NCBI RefSeq assembly: GCF_047663525.1 | Contig: NC_092587.1 | Location: 47,204,501-47,268,500 of the forward strand | DNA from: Anas platyrhynchos | Taxonomy: Eukaryota > Chordata > Aves > Anseriformes > Anatidae | Direction: 5' to 3' | DNA length: 64,000 nucleotides | Part shown: piece by piece, positions 1 through 12,754 of the stretch | Numbering within the stretch: position 1 is the first letter of the stretch | Layout of the letters: each line of letters starts with the position of its first letter | Translations under genes and position numbers: made by a program | The notes under the pieces: generated by a model | What the model was told of the DNA's origin: nothing | The model's input: only the letters and a program-made list of their open reading frames with translations | Database searches by the model: none

Positions 1-3000
1 AATGTTTTTCCGAGGTTTTACTTCATCAGTCCAGTGCGCTGAGACAGAAAGGAGGGAAAAATGAAGAAAAAGCAGGCTCCTTTCTTTAACTAAGTGGCTC
101 GGTTCACATACAGGACAAGATGTGATTGTTTATGTGCTCAGGATGTGCTGCTGCAACATTAACGCAAACGAAGAGCTCTCCTGCGTGCTGGAGCCATTGT
201 TCTATTGTTTAGAGCTGGAAGCTTCGCCGTGGTTAAAACAAACAAAATACCCACGGCTCGGGTCTTCTGCACACCACGCTCATTCTGTCTGGGTTTGAAG
301 TGCCTCGTCTCTGAACGGTGGTACTGCCAAATTCCTGCTACCGTTCAGTCTTCATAGTCCCGTGACAAAATTGGTTTTATACAAGTGTTGTCATCTAAGA
401 GCAATAAAATATCATGAATTAGACTTCCTAAAATGAATGTTGGATTGAGCTTTAGATTTTTGTGCATCTCTAAATCAGTTTAGAAAATAAATCCATAACA
501 TTGTCTGTGTTTTGGGAGAAGGAGGACTTTGTTGGTTGTTGACCACTAAGTTAGATGTGGAAGTTATTTCTCTCTGATAACAAGAAACTTTTAGTAATAT
601 TCCCTGAGAGTATCTCGTATGATTGCACACTTCCAGGAGCCAGGATTTCAGGAAGTGCCGAGGCTGTGTGACTAGCAGGTAAATCAAAAGAACTGATGGT
701 CAGCAGAAAGACCCAGGTAGGGTGAGCAGGTGACCTGCTGGCGCTTCCTCCACACAGCACAGATGAGCTGTGATGCCAAGGAAGATGTGCTTTAAGTCCC
801 TGGAGGTGGGAAGTCAGAAGGATGTGCTTAGCTCTGAGAAGTGGGTAGCGATACAGGTGTGCGCCTGCCTTTTTATCAAATTCTCCTTCACAGCGAAGGA
901 TTTAATAATTGGACATGTATAGGGGCTGGCTCTTCACTGAGTATTTCACAATATTCAGGGAAAATCTCATTCTTGCTGCCTGTTTTGAACACTGTTGGAA
1001 AAGGGAAGTAATTATTGAATGGGAAGGGAAGAAAATCTGTAAGAGCTCGTGGGTGGGGGGAGGCGCTTGTTAGAAACACTGAAACTGAGTTGAATAATCA
1101 GTTTACAAGAAGAGATGCAGAGTGTGTTACATGCATCACTCTTCAGGAGTCTGCCACCCCTGCTGGTTCGTGCTGGCTGTAACAAGAGGGACGTGTGTAG
1201 GGTGCAAGGCACCTCCCTCCAGCGGGAGCAGGGCTGTGGGATGGCACCCCGAGGCCGTGGGACCCCCAGGTGTTCCCTTACATTGTGACGGAAACCCGAG
1301 AGGAAAGGAACACACAAGTATCACTTATTGTAATTTAAGAAATCAGGAGAGAGCATTTTATTGACTATTTCTTTATTAACGGTGCTTACTTCATGAGTGG
1401 GACTGACCCGAAGCGAAGTAAGTAATTACGGGGTGTGGAGCCTACCTCTTGCCCTGTTAGGAAACTTTATAAGTGTCTCACATTTATAAATGTGAGTGGT
1501 GGCTCAGCACCATGTTCTTTGCCCTAGGCAGGACGGTGACTTCAGGCAGCTGCCGGGCAGTGAGTGGGGAGCGGCTCCCTGGCTTTTATAAGGGGCTGGT
1601 GGGCTCGCAGTGCCTGGGCACGGAGGTGGTTTGTGTTGGTGCTGCTTTGCTCGTGGCAGTTTTATGCTGCAGAGCAGCCTGGAACAGGACTCGTCGTGGG
1701 TCACGAAACAGGAGACTTCTCAGTGGATGCTGTTGTGTTTTGAAGGATTTGGTGTTAGTCATTAAGCAGAAAGCTGCCGCTTCCCTCCTTTGTTCCCTTC
1801 CACCTTGTTGGTTTAATCTGAAGTAGTGCTGTGTTTAGGGACTTACCTACAGGCAAGCAGTGACCTAGCTAATTTGGCTTCAGTTCATTCGTTTAAAGTT
1901 CATTCCTTTAATTAGGAATTAGAAAAATGGATATCTTGTGCTGAGCAAAACCTTTGGAAGTACGGAAGCAGCTGGCTGGGCTCCCTCTGTCTGGTGCCTT
2001 GCTCATGGGGTGGCCTTGGAGCTCCCCAGCCTCTGAATGCTGAAGTACAGGTGTATGCCAAAGGGTGTCATTGCCTCAGCATCTCTCCAGGTGGATTTAA
2101 TCCTCTAAAGAGACGAGTTGTACACAGCCTGGGCAGAGCCGTGCTTCGGGTTGAGGCGTTGATGGGACCGGGGCTGTGGAGCAGGATCTGCTCTTGGACA
2201 GCCACCTGGAATCAACCCCTTGTGTTTGGGTGAGAGATCCTTACAGCTTTGGTGTTCATCTTCTTGATAGGCAGCAGGGGGACCGCTGGTGGTAAAGGAA
2301 CCGTCCTTGGTGCTGTTTGACATGCTGAGCGTAGGCACTTCGCGGTATTACTATGAAGTAGCTCTTTAAAAGAAAAAAAAAAAAGAACATGAACGAAAAC
2401 ATTAGCAAAGGGGTTTTGCTGTGACATACTGTACAACAATAATTTTGTGGGCTGGTTTTATATGACTTAAAACCTTCTATGATCACTAACCCTGTTTTGA
2501 GCCTTCTGTGAAGGGCTCATCTGTGGATTTTAAAAGCAGCAGCGAATTCGTGAGCAGTGCTGAACCTCCCCTCCCAAGCACAGTTCAGCTTTGATAACGT
2601 GCTGCAAAAGTCAGAAACTCCTGTGTGTGCTGTCTTACCCGTTGGGACCCCTGTACTTCTTGTGTGCATACACTGACAGAAAAAAAAAGTCGTGCCTGGC
2701 CCTGATGCAGGCAGGGAGCCTGCACTGCTCTCCTCCTCAGTCACTGCTCTCTAAGGAGCTCTCTGCTGGGCTGAAGGCTGCTAACATTTGTGACCTGCTC
2801 CATAAAATCCAGCAGTCTCTAAGCCCCAGGCTTCTTTCAAGCTAGTGTTAGATATGGCAGTCCCAGTAACCATGATCAAATTGTTTTTTCCTGCTTTTCC
2901 TAGAAGCCAGGCTCTGGACACGTCTCTTGTATTTCCTTGGAAATTTCTGGGTTTTTCTCGTTACCACTTATCTCAGGGCTGCTTCCTCTCCTCCACTGCC

Positions 3001-4545
3001 AATCCCCAGCTCCTGATAATTGTTATTGTGATACAATACAATACAAATGTTATTGTGATAGGAGAGATGGATGGTGATTGCATTCTCTTTTCCTTTGTGC
3101 TTCTCACTAACACAGGGTAATTCTTCTCAACTCCAAACAGGAATGCTGCAGCAAGCAGGATTTAGGATAGAATTTGCAATTGGACCCCTGGCGTCTTGGG
3201 GTAATGTGGAGGTTGGGCTACAGAGCAGCCACAAAAGGGTTTTTGCTGAGCCGGTCAACCTCGTCGTTGGGGTAGAAGGTGGTAGGGCACTTGTCCTCCC
3301 TCCAGTGTCTGCTCCTTTCAGGTTTAAAAGAGGGGGAGGGGGAATGTTTTACATCAACAATATTTTGAGAACTTTTGTTGTTAGAATAACCTGGAAAAAT
3401 GATGGTAAGAGCAATACTGCTGCTTCAGCCAAACACACTCAGGGAATGCCTTGGTTATAATTCTTCTGCACCCTCGCAGAGCTCTCAATCCCGTAAGGTA
3501 AAACACTACTCCTAGCAGTGTTTTGGGAATCCAGATAGTTCTTTTTCTAAACTTTGCTGAATTTAAACTGAACCTCCAATTGATGAGCCTACAATTGGTT
3601 TTACTCATTTCAGACGTAGACTCACCACGTGCTAATTGATTTTCTCAGCTCTCCTTATCCCTGCCTGTAAAAGCAATGAAGCTTTCAGCTGATGTAATCC
3701 TTTGTCAGTATTGTTCCTCTTTCCCCTGTTGCTGCTGTGACCTTGGTGTTCCAGGAAGGCACAGGGTGCACGAAGGTGACAGACCTTGCCAACCGCTGGA
3801 GACTCCAGAGAAGGAGAGGACATAAGGGAGAAGGGATCTGCTTTGGGCTTGTATCCAACTATTGCAATATATTTTTAGAGTATTTTGTACTAAGGAAGTA
3901 AACATTTAATGCTGTGCAAAGGTTACAGACGGAGCCACCCATTCCTGGAAGTATGTACAACTTGTCCTGAGTAACACCAGCAATGGAGCTGTCTTGTGTG
4001 TGTATGTGATTCAGTGATTTATTAGAGTACGCTTTGGGGCCAAAAAGCTTATTCAGAAATGTCTTTGGTTGTTTCAGGAAACTATTGGTTTACACTCAGT
4101 TTTTTCTCTTTACTGAATTTGTCCAGGCCTAGTAGATACATTTAAAGAAATATCTGCAATACGGTGCACAGATCTAGCATCTAAGCTCTTGAAGGATTGC
4201 CTTGGTTGCTTTTCTTGCCTGTGTGAGTCTATTGAAAGGTCCAAGTATCCCATGTGAAGCTGTTTTTGCAAATTTTAGCTGTCCTAGCAGTATTAGGAGT
4301 GTTCTCACTTTAAAAAATGATATGCAAAAGCTATTTTTTTTGCCATGAGTTATATTTTTAAGACTTGTTCTAAATAAATATAATTTTGAGCCACCCGTAA
4401 TTTTTGTCACTCTTCAAATTAGACGTAGTAAATATAGAATGCCATCCGTCTCTCATCTGTGCTGTGTACAAAAATGAGATCCCATTAATGAGGTATCTTT
4501 CATATGAAATGCATATGACCTTGGATATGATATCATATAAATCTC

Positions 4546-4565
4546 ATATATATATATATATATAT
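4546..4565. repeat. (AT)n microsatellite
   Basis: About ten AT units in a row inside the TMCC3 intron, flanked by AT-rich sequence with several ATATG/CATAT palindromes just upstream. Confidence 0.9.
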
Positions 4566-6420
4566 GCTACTTGTATCCCTTTTCAATAAGCATGCAGCTC
4601 AATATTAATCCTTTTAATCAAACTGGTGAAGTGCAGAGCTAAGGCTACAGCACTGGCTTAATCCTTGGAATAGACTCCTGGTCTTAAATGTCACCATTAA
4701 ACCAATATTCTCTAGAAGAAATTGTCAAATCTGGAGCTGTTCAGTTTGCATTTTTCAAGTGTCCATTTATCTCAGAGGTGAACGTGAATGTGAACTTTTA
4801 TGTTACCTGCTTTTTTCCACTGCCAGAATCCTGGCTCTGCCCAGACCCTTTCCCAGCAGTGATGCCGTGATTGGGAAAGAAGAGGCAGACTGTTCTGGCT
4901 TCCTAGATTTATATAGAAAAGGGTTAGCCAGGAAGGTTTGGGGGTTAGACCTTGAATAATTGATTATGATACCACAATAAATTGGTATTGTGGTTTTGGT
5001 GTCTTGCGTTTTTCACTATCTGCTTGTGCAAGGCTTGGTGAAATGCCTTTTCTGAAGCAATTTCTGAAGCAGGTATTGCTGGCTGGGGCCAGTTTGGTAT
5101 CCTGCTGCCTGTCCTTACAGGTAAATTTGTGAAAAAGGGAACAGAAGAAAAAGGAGACCTGCAGACTTCCAGGCAGTTGTAAGCTGCTGCTTTAATGAGT
5201 GCAGTAGCAACAAAAACAACCAACCCAAAACAAAAATCCTAAACAAACAAAAAGAACCCCTGTAATCCTCTATAATCCTCAGTGATACAAGGATAAGAAT
5301 ATACAGTCGGAACAGAGATGATGTTGCCTCTGAAATGTTTAGGTAGAGATCCAGTTTGTGGCTGTGTTTGTAACCCATCTCAATGGTTCTCGTGATCAGC
5401 CTGTGCATGATGCATGCCGTTAACAGTAGGATGCCACGTCTGGCTCCTGAGGCTGGATTTTAAGAGGGATGGAAGAATGCTGGCAAGAATTCCCAGGAGG
5501 ACCACCAAAACTGTGTAAGATTGGAAAAACAAGTCTTACAGCAATGTTTAATGATGCCTTTATGTTCTTAATCAAGAAAAAAATTGAATGGTGATGACTG
5601 GGCAGGTATGTGCACGCAGGTCTTGCTTGCAAGGACATCTACAGGACTACAGACAATAGCAAACACTGGTTGGAGGTCGACCTTTGAATGCGGTGTGTCA
5701 GGCCTTCTGCAGCAATGAGTAGCCACACATTTGAACGGTATTTCACAAATGCATCTTTAAAAGATGTACTTTAATAAAGTTTCTGTCCTGTTTCTGCAAC
5801 GGGATTGCTCAAGCAATTTTATTTGATCCCCCTGGTGTTAAAGCTGTGAAAACCCATCGTGGCCAGAAGTGTGTTAAGCAGTCTCTCTAGATGCGATGTT
5901 GCAGCAGCTTTAATGAAATGAACCTTCTTTGTCACGGAGACTGGCATGGGATGGTAGAGATGAAGCTATTCTGGTTAGGTCATTCTCATCTCATGGATCC
6001 TCTGTGGCTCTGACTTTCTAGGAGGAAATACTCTGTATATTTTGTATCAGATCATCTTGTCTGTCTTCTGAGAAAAGTGAATAATCTGTGCTGGTGTTGT
6101 GTCCAGGTTGCCTGATTGTTTTTGCTAGCTCTCTTTTGCTAAGAACATTATTAAGGTGTATGCATCCTACACTTAAGTGAATGCATTTTTTCCCCTGAGT
6201 TCCTTTCAGCAAAACCCACTCAATTAATTTGGTATTAAAACAGACTTAGTCACAGCAGATCGAGTTGTTAGGCACCTTCATCAAGTGTGGAAAGTCAAAT
6301 ATGGGCCAGTTCATTCCCTGTGCTGTCTGCACTAAAAAGTAGCAGCTGCTTCCTGCTGAAGTATACAGTAATCTTCAGGATCATTCAGCAAGGTGTGCAA
6401 AATGTGATGAATCTGGATCA

Positions 6421-7196
6421 CTGAGTGGTTTGCGTTGGAAGGGCTGTTAAAGAGCGCCCAGTTCCAACCCCTGCCATGGCAGGGACACCTCCCACCAGCC
6501 CAGGCTGCCCAAAGCCCCGTCCAGCCTGGCCTTGAGCACCTCCAGGGATGGGGCAGCCACAGCTTCTCTGGGCAGCCTGTGCCAGGGCATCACCACCCTC
6601 TGTGGGAAGAATTCCTTCCAAATACCTAATCTAAACCTACTCTCTTTTAGTTTAAAATCATTCCCCCTTGTGCTGTCGTTATTTGACTGAGCAAAAAGTT
6701 GCTCTCCGTTTTTTTTCAGCCCCCTTTAAGTATTGAAAAGCTGCAGTGAGGTCTCCCTGGAGCCTTTTCTCCTCCAGGCCAAACAGCCCCATCTCTCTCA
6801 GCCTTTCTTTGTAGGAGAGGTGCTCCAGCCCTCTGATCATCTTCATGGCCCTCCTCTGGACTCACTCTAACAGCTCCATGTCCTTCTTGTGCTGGGGGCC
6901 CCAGACCTGGATGCAGCACTCCCATGGGGGCATCACAAGGGCAGAGCAGAGAGGGACAGTCACCTCCCTCCACCTGCTGGCCACACATCTGTTGATGCAG
7001 CCCAGGGTGCAGTTGGCCTTCTGGGCTGCAAGCATGCATGGACCTTTCATCCACCAGACCCCCCAAGTCCTTCTCTGCAGGGCTGCTCTCAATGAGTTCT
7101 TCTCCCAGTCTGTACTCATGTCTGGGATTGCCCTGGCTTAGGTGCAGCGCCTTGCACTTGGCCTTGTTGAACCTCGTTAGATTCACATGGGTCTAC
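6421..7196 (-). mobile_element. CR1 LINE fragment, 5'-truncated, antisense to TMCC3
   Basis: Read on the minus strand, this is the 3' part of a CR1 non-LTR retrotransposon. It encodes the end of the ORF2 polyprotein (recognisable [23 protein letters not shown] and [11 protein letters not shown] blocks at 6850-7190). It then runs into the 3' segment that reads, on the plus strand, as the familiar CCAGCCCAGGCTGCCCAAAG and CCTCCAGGGATGGGGCAGCC motifs. The frame is interrupted, so the copy is dead. It is 5'-truncated near 7196, as is usual for CR1. It lies in the last-but-two TMCC3 intron, opposite to the gene. Confidence 0.93.
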
Positions 7197-7687
7197 ATCT
7201 CAAGCTAGGAGCATGTATCAAAAACAGGCTTGAACCTGGTAAAATATACTGTTCTGTACAATTACTGTCACTGAGTGAAAAATCTGTTTGCAGCTCTATC
7301 AGTATTTGACCGTTTCTAAGAAAACAATAGTGATTATTAGCTGTGAACTCTTTGAAACTCTTAATAGTAATGGAAAAATACATCGGAACACTTGCTAACT
7401 AGGCATTGATCTGATTTTGTAAATGTAAGGGACTATGATTACCTGCATAATTTTCACCATAATTAGTCTTGCTTTTTTTTTTTGAGAGAGACAGGTAGTT
7501 CCCTTATCTGTTTATCAACCCAGGGAAGTTAAGAAAAATGCTCCTTAATTTTAAAGAAAGGCTCATTGTATTTTGCTACAATAAACTCCCTTATGTTCTG
7601 TGTTTTTATAATTGTGTGCAGTGATGGAAGTTGAAAGTTGGATTTCTAAAATAAAACTCAATTTCTGTTTCTCTTTTGTCTCCTCAG

Positions 7688-8586
7688 GTGGAAAGACATG
7701 ACATGAATACTCTCAGTTTGCCCCTTAACATTCGCCGCGGAGGCTCTGACACCAATCTCAACTTTGATGTACCAGATGGGGTCCTAGAGTTTCACAAAGT
7801 CAAACTGAGTGCAGATAGCTTGAAACAGAAGATCCTCAAGGTTACAGAACAAATCAAAGTTGAACAAACAGCTCGAGATGGAAATGTGGCTGAGTATCTG
7901 AAGCTGGTAAACAGTGCGGACAAGCAACAGGCTGGGCGCATCAAACAAGTCTTTGAGAAAAAGAACCAGAAATCCGCCCACTCCATTGCTCAGCTACAGA
8001 AGAAATTAGAGCAGTATCACAAAAAATTGAAGGATATTGAACAAAACGGATCTTCCAAAAGCACTAAGGATACTTCCAAAGATAGCTTGAAGGATATTCA
8101 ACATGGAAAGCCTCGTGCCGCCGGGCATGGACCAGAGAGCAGCAAGTCGGGTGTGCCGGGTGTATCCTTGACACCACCGGTCTTTGTTTTCAGCAAGTCA
8201 AGAGAGTTTGCAAATCTGATCCGAAACAAATTTGGTAGCGCAGACAACATTGCTCATCTCAAAAACACCCTCGATGAATTTCGGCCAGAATCGAGTTCTA
8301 GAACCTATGGGGGCAGTGCCACCATTGTTGCCAAACCCAAATACGTTAGTGATGATGAGTGCTCGAGTGGGACCTCTGGCTCAGCAGACAGTAACGGGAA
8401 CACTTCATTTGGGCCTGCTGCGGCAGGCTCCCTGGACAGCCAAGGAAAGCTCTCCATGATTTTGGAGGAACTAAGGGAAATCAAGGAAACGCAGTCCCAA
8501 TTAGCTGATGATATCGAGAATTTAAAAACACAATTTAAAAGAGACTATGGCTTTATTTCTCAAATGTTGCAGGAGGAAAGATATAG
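7688..8586 (+). CDS. TMCC3: TMCC3 coding exon (large exon, coiled-coil region)
   Basis: 899-nt exon, residues 1-299 of the visible part. The acceptor is CTCCTCAG at 7680-7687 after a long pyrimidine tract. The donor is AG/GTAT at 8586/8587. It enters in phase 0 at VERHDMNTL and ends two bases into an Arg codon. It holds the conserved LKQKILKVTEQIKVEQ and QKSAHSIAQLQKKLEQYHKKL coiled-coil segments, a Ser/Thr-rich middle, the VFVFSKSREFANLIRNKFGS block, an acidic SDDECSSGTSGSADSNG stretch, and a second coiled coil (LSMILEELREIKETQSQLADD). An in-frame ATG at 7703 (MNTLSLPL) could start a short isoform lacking the upstream exon, as reported for the human gene. The open frame extends a few codons into the acceptor, which is not evidence for a start there. 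Confidence 0.95.
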
Positions 8587-10056
8587 GTATATTCTTTTAA
8601 CTGTTCTCTTGAAATGATTTGTATGGGCATGTGAGCATTTGGAAAGAAAAGTGTGTGTGAGAGAGAAAGAGAGAGAAAGAAAGAGATAACTTGGAATTAT
8701 TTTTTCCTTTTGCTTCTAATGGGTATCTGGTACCAAAATGTTATTCCTTCCAATAACTGAACATCTATGCATAACACTGTCACATCACTCGATAAGAAAC
8801 ATTAGCTCTTTGCCTTCAGACTAAGGCCTGTCAGAACACTTGGTCTTCTTATACTGTAGTGGCATATTGTGAATACTGCGTATAGGTGGTGCCAGTTGTT
8901 TTGTGGGTGATGGAAGGAGTCTGATCTGTAATGACTGGAAAATGGCAACCAGTCTGTGGTGTAACAGCTGCCTTACAGCTGATAAATATGTCCCTAGTCC
9001 CAAGTACCTTGTGCAAATACTTCTCAGACACGTTGCTATCTAGTGGATGCCATGTCACAGCGTACCCTGGTGTAGTATAATTTTCGGTTGCTGTAGCACA
9101 ACTTTATCTTGCATTTCCTACTTGTAATTAGTTCTTTTATTATCCACTGTGGAAAGTGAGATGTTATGCAGGGGGTTTGCACCTGCTGTACCTACATGCC
9201 ATTTGTCCTATCACTTGTTAAAGCAAGCATTGATTCTACACTAATGGGCAAAACCTCAGTATGAAACCATATTTACTGTTGTCCTTGCTTACAGATGTTG
9301 AAACACAGGAAAGGCTGGATGTCAGATGGTAACATGAGGGAGGAAAGAACAGAGCAAACATCCTATTGCTCTGAAGATTTGGTTCCCTGAAAAGGCAGAG
9401 TGGCCTTTTTTGACAGCTCACTTTCTAAGGTGTCAGGCCTCCTGCCATCATTTCTACAGCTAGACGATCTTGCTTCCATCATTTTTGTGCCAACTTCATC
9501 ATTTCCCTCTTTGCCTGCTAAACCAAGTTAAAAACTGACCCCCCAAAAAAGAGGGAAAAAAAACCAGCTTTCTGATGGTTTAGTTGAACTGGTTTACCAT
9601 GTAGAGATGTGCCAGAATGGCAGGACATTGCAGTTGTGAGTGAGAGGGGATCCAGGGAAATGTTCATTTCCTTTCACTACTGTGAGTTGTTAACTGTGTC
9701 AAGTTTGCTCATGAAACCATATTTTCTTGACTGAGTGAAGAGTGAGAAATAGAAAAATGTGAATTGGAGACTTTTAACCATTGGTTTATAGTTCATATGA
9801 TTCACCAATGATACACAAATATTTGCTCTTTAAAACCCACTGCCAGGAAGGGACGTTCAGAATAGGATTTGAGTTTGTTGAATAAATGCTTATGGAATGT
9901 TTCCAGTATTTCTAATGGTTTCTCTACTGCTTGGTAATGCCAGTCAGATGAATCCATAGTACGCTGAGAAGTTGCCTTTTTAAGTGTGTAATTGTTTTCG
10001 TGACCTAGCATTACTGAAATAGAAAGCACTAAATTTAGACCTTTTTTCCTGAAAAG
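8587..10056 (+). other. TMCC3: TMCC3 intron
   Basis: Intron with GT at 8587 and AG at 10055-10056. It carries a purine-rich GT/GA tract (8651-8690) shortly after the donor. Nothing else is recognisable. Confidence 0.85.
8651..8690. repeat. GT/GA-rich simple repeat
   Basis: A short (GT)n run passes into GAGAGAAAGAGAGAGAAAGA-type purine repeat, 64 nt downstream of the TMCC3 donor. Confidence 0.85.
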
Positions 10057-10192
10057 ATACGAAAGATTGGAAGACCAGTTAAATGACCTCACCGATCTTC
10101 ATCAACACGAGACAGCAAACTTGAAACAAGAGCTAGCCAGCATAGAGGAAAAAGTGGCGTATCAGGCTTATGAGCGATCACGAGATGTTCAG
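10057..10192 (+). CDS. TMCC3: TMCC3 coding exon (coiled coil)
   Basis: 136-nt exon, residues 300-345. It begins with the single base completing the split Arg codon, then encodes [18 protein letters not shown] and ends [11 protein letters not shown], both highly conserved in TMCC proteins. Acceptor GAAAAG at 10051-10056, donor CAG/GTAC at 10192/10193. The exon is a continuous amphipathic coiled coil. Confidence 0.95.
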
Positions 10193-12451
10193 GTACTTTC
10201 TTATGCTTATCCAACTTCTAACACTTGCTATAAATCACGTACTGTAAAAATATTGTACTGTAAAACACTTGCATCTTCCCACATCTTTGTATATAAAAAT
10301 GTGGGGAGACACTGAAGGCCATGTTTTCTGCTTTTTACGGTGAAACTCCAGCACCTTTAAATCAGTGACAGTCTCCATTTGTTTCAGTAGACCCAGAATT
10401 TTATCTGCTGCAATTGATGATAAAATCTAGGCAGATTTGTGGATGAAGAATGGACTGTTATAATCTCTTGCACCAGAGGAGGAAGGATTTGAGTCTATTA
10501 ACAGTGTCCTAACACAATCCTCTTGCTCAGACTTTCCCCAGTGTATAGTTATATCACACGACAAGGCTTACTGTAAATTGTGTTTAAGGTTAAAAAAAAA
10601 AAAAGTGTGAGATAGACTTCAAACAGATGGTTTATAGTCACATCTGTCTTCAGGCAAAAGCCAGTAATGTCTACGAGTTTGTCCTGAACAGCATGTAGTT
10701 ATGTACTTCAACATTTATGTGCAACATAAGCATCAGTATAATCCGTAATGTTTCTACCCAAAATCTGAGGAAGTGGTAAAAACATTGTTTGCGTTACCTT
10801 TGGGTTTGCATTCAGTAATGACTGGGGGATGCTCAATGACTGCCATCTTACTGGCTCAGATAGTAAATAAAAACCTTCCATCCAGTACATCCCTGTGCTC
10901 ACATTTCTAAACGTAGAGAGCAGAGGCAGCAGGTCAGCAGCAGGAAGATCAGGCTCTTTCCTGGCTGGTATGAGGGTTAGAAAACCCCTGGGAATAGTGA
11001 GAAACGGATAATATTGCATCTGAGCATATCAGAGGTTCCTTTGTAGGTTTAAAGAGGTCTCAAGTTCAGGACTCCTTTCTGTGTAGGCATCCTGAGGATG
11101 TAAATAAAGAATGAGACCAGAGCTTTTCAGTAGATGGGCTGTGAAATGTTTGTTAGCTCATTAGCTGAACCCTGAGGGGACAGTCAGCACTTCAGTTTGT
11201 TTTAAAAGTCTCTCAGTTGATACAGGCTTGCTTCTGTTATCTCTCTACAGTTGGGCCTGTTTAATCTTATCTAATTTGGGGTTTGGCAAATAAGCTAAGA
11301 TAAAAGAAAAGCATTCAAGTTGTGGATATTTCATGTAACAACTGACCTTTGGAGCACTCTGACCTTAGGGGTTGAGCAGATGAGTTTTAAAACACTGGCT
11401 GGTCGTGTGGTAAACCAAAAACCATAGAGAACTGGCCCAGCCAAAGAAAGATAATAACTCTTTGTGCAGTGTTTCTGTTTCTACACAGAACACTGTATTA
11501 AAGGAGTTTGCTGGGTGATCAGGAGAGAATTCAAGGAAAATGCTTCAATGGAAAACAGCGATCCATCTCCTGAAACTAGTCTTACGTGGTGTCACCCAAT
11601 GGTGCCCAAGTCACAACTCGAGCAAAAAGGGGCATTTTGGCAAGTTGGTGAATTTAGCAGAATTTGGTGGTTAATTAATTCACCTTTCCATGCGAAGGTT
11701 TGAGTGTGGAATTAGTGATTCAGCCACCATTTTACGAAGACTGTTTTTAGTTCGCTCAAGCAGAAGAGGAAGGCCTACTTGCTTTGAACAAATGGTGAAG
11801 TGGAACGTATCGTGAGAGAGAGGGAATGCCATGCAGCGTCGCCACAGGTGTCTGCACTGCATGTTGTCCTTGTGGGGTGCAGGTGAATGAGCCTGCACGC
11901 TGACAGAGCAGGGCATCAGCAGGACACTGAGAGGACACGTGCTGTGGCTTTGAAAACAAAAGTACTGGAGGCCAGAGAGGTGGTGTAAACCAAATGGTAC
12001 GTGTTGCACGGTAGATTTAATTAGTATCACAGCGAGTCATTACTACTGTAATGATTTCTGTGGTGTATACAAAGAAACTAACTTTGATGCTGTTTTAATG
12101 CAAGGGAAGCTGCCATGGCAACAGCTTTCCCAGTATTTTATCTCATCAGTATATGCAGGAAACATTATCTACTGTGAACATTACAGCTATGATACTTTTT
12201 TTTGAAGCATGAAAAATGGAAATAGTACATTTTGGACAGTGTTGTCAGACTTCATTATGCCTGGGCAGGCAGTGATACATAGAAGTAGATAAATACATGC
12301 ATTTATTTTTAAAAGAGTTGGTGGTTCATTGAAGTTTGAGGAGTCCAAAATAAATTACACTTTCTAATCTTAATGATGGATGGTCCTGCTGCTAAGACAG
12401 GAAGTGTTGTATGGAAATACAGCTGCCCTGATTCTTGTTTTCTATCTCCAG
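10193..12451 (+). other. TMCC3: TMCC3 intron
   Basis: Intron between the coiled-coil exon and the terminal exon (GT 10193, AG 12450-12451). No repeat family or extra exon is recognised. Open frames at 10708-11019 and 11680-12030 on the minus strand show no domain. Confidence 0.85.
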
Positions 12452-12754
12452 GAAGCCTTGGAATCGTGCCAGACCCGTGTTTCGAAGCTGGAGCTCCATC
12501 AGCAAGAACAGCAGGCACAGCAATCCGAAACGGTTAATGCCAAAGTGCTCCTGGGGAAATGTATAAATGTTATCTTGGCCTTCATGACTGTCATCTTAGT
12601 GTGCGTTTCTACTATTGCAAAGTTCATTGCTCCTATGATGAAGAGCCGTTTTCATATCATCTGCACTTTTTTCGCAGTGACACTGCTGGCAATATTTTGT
12701 AAAAACTGGGATCATATCGTTTGTGCCATAGAAAGGATGATTATACCAAGATGA
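12452..12754 (+). CDS. TMCC3: TMCC3 terminal coding exon (two transmembrane segments, stop)
   Basis: 303 nt, residues 346-445 plus a TGA stop. It begins EALESCQTRVSKLELHQQEQ (end of the coiled coil), followed by two hydrophobic segments: LGKCINVILAFMTVILVCVS and, after the basic MMKSRFH linker, IICTFFAVTLLAIF. It ends WDHIVCAIERMIIPR. The paired C-terminal membrane segments separated by about ten residues are the family hallmark and would anchor the protein in the ER with both ends cytosolic. Acceptor TATCTCCAG at 12443-12451. Confidence 0.95.
   Translation, partial: EALESCQTRVSKLELHQQEQQAQQSETVNAKVLLGKCINVILAFMTVILVCVSTIAKFIAPMMKSRFHIICTFFAVTLLAIFCKNWDHIVCAIERMIIPR

Larger units (their letters stand above)
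1..7687 (+). other. TMCC3: TMCC3 intron, 3' portion
   Basis: This sequence precedes the first TMCC3 coding exon in the window and ends in a strong pyrimidine tract and AG at 7686-7687. It contains one antisense CR1 copy (6421-7196) and a short AT microsatellite (4546-4565). The open frames here (for example 1473-1826 and 3071-3460) have no recognisable domain and no splice support. I see no other gene. An alternative TMCC3 first exon could be hidden here but cannot be shown. Confidence 0.7.

Noticed and set aside
3071..3460. 129-codon plus-strand open frame in the TMCC3 intron
   Set aside because: No recognisable domain and no splice or promoter context.
6716..7186. 156-codon minus-strand open frame
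   Set aside because: It is the CR1 ORF2 tail, not a host gene.
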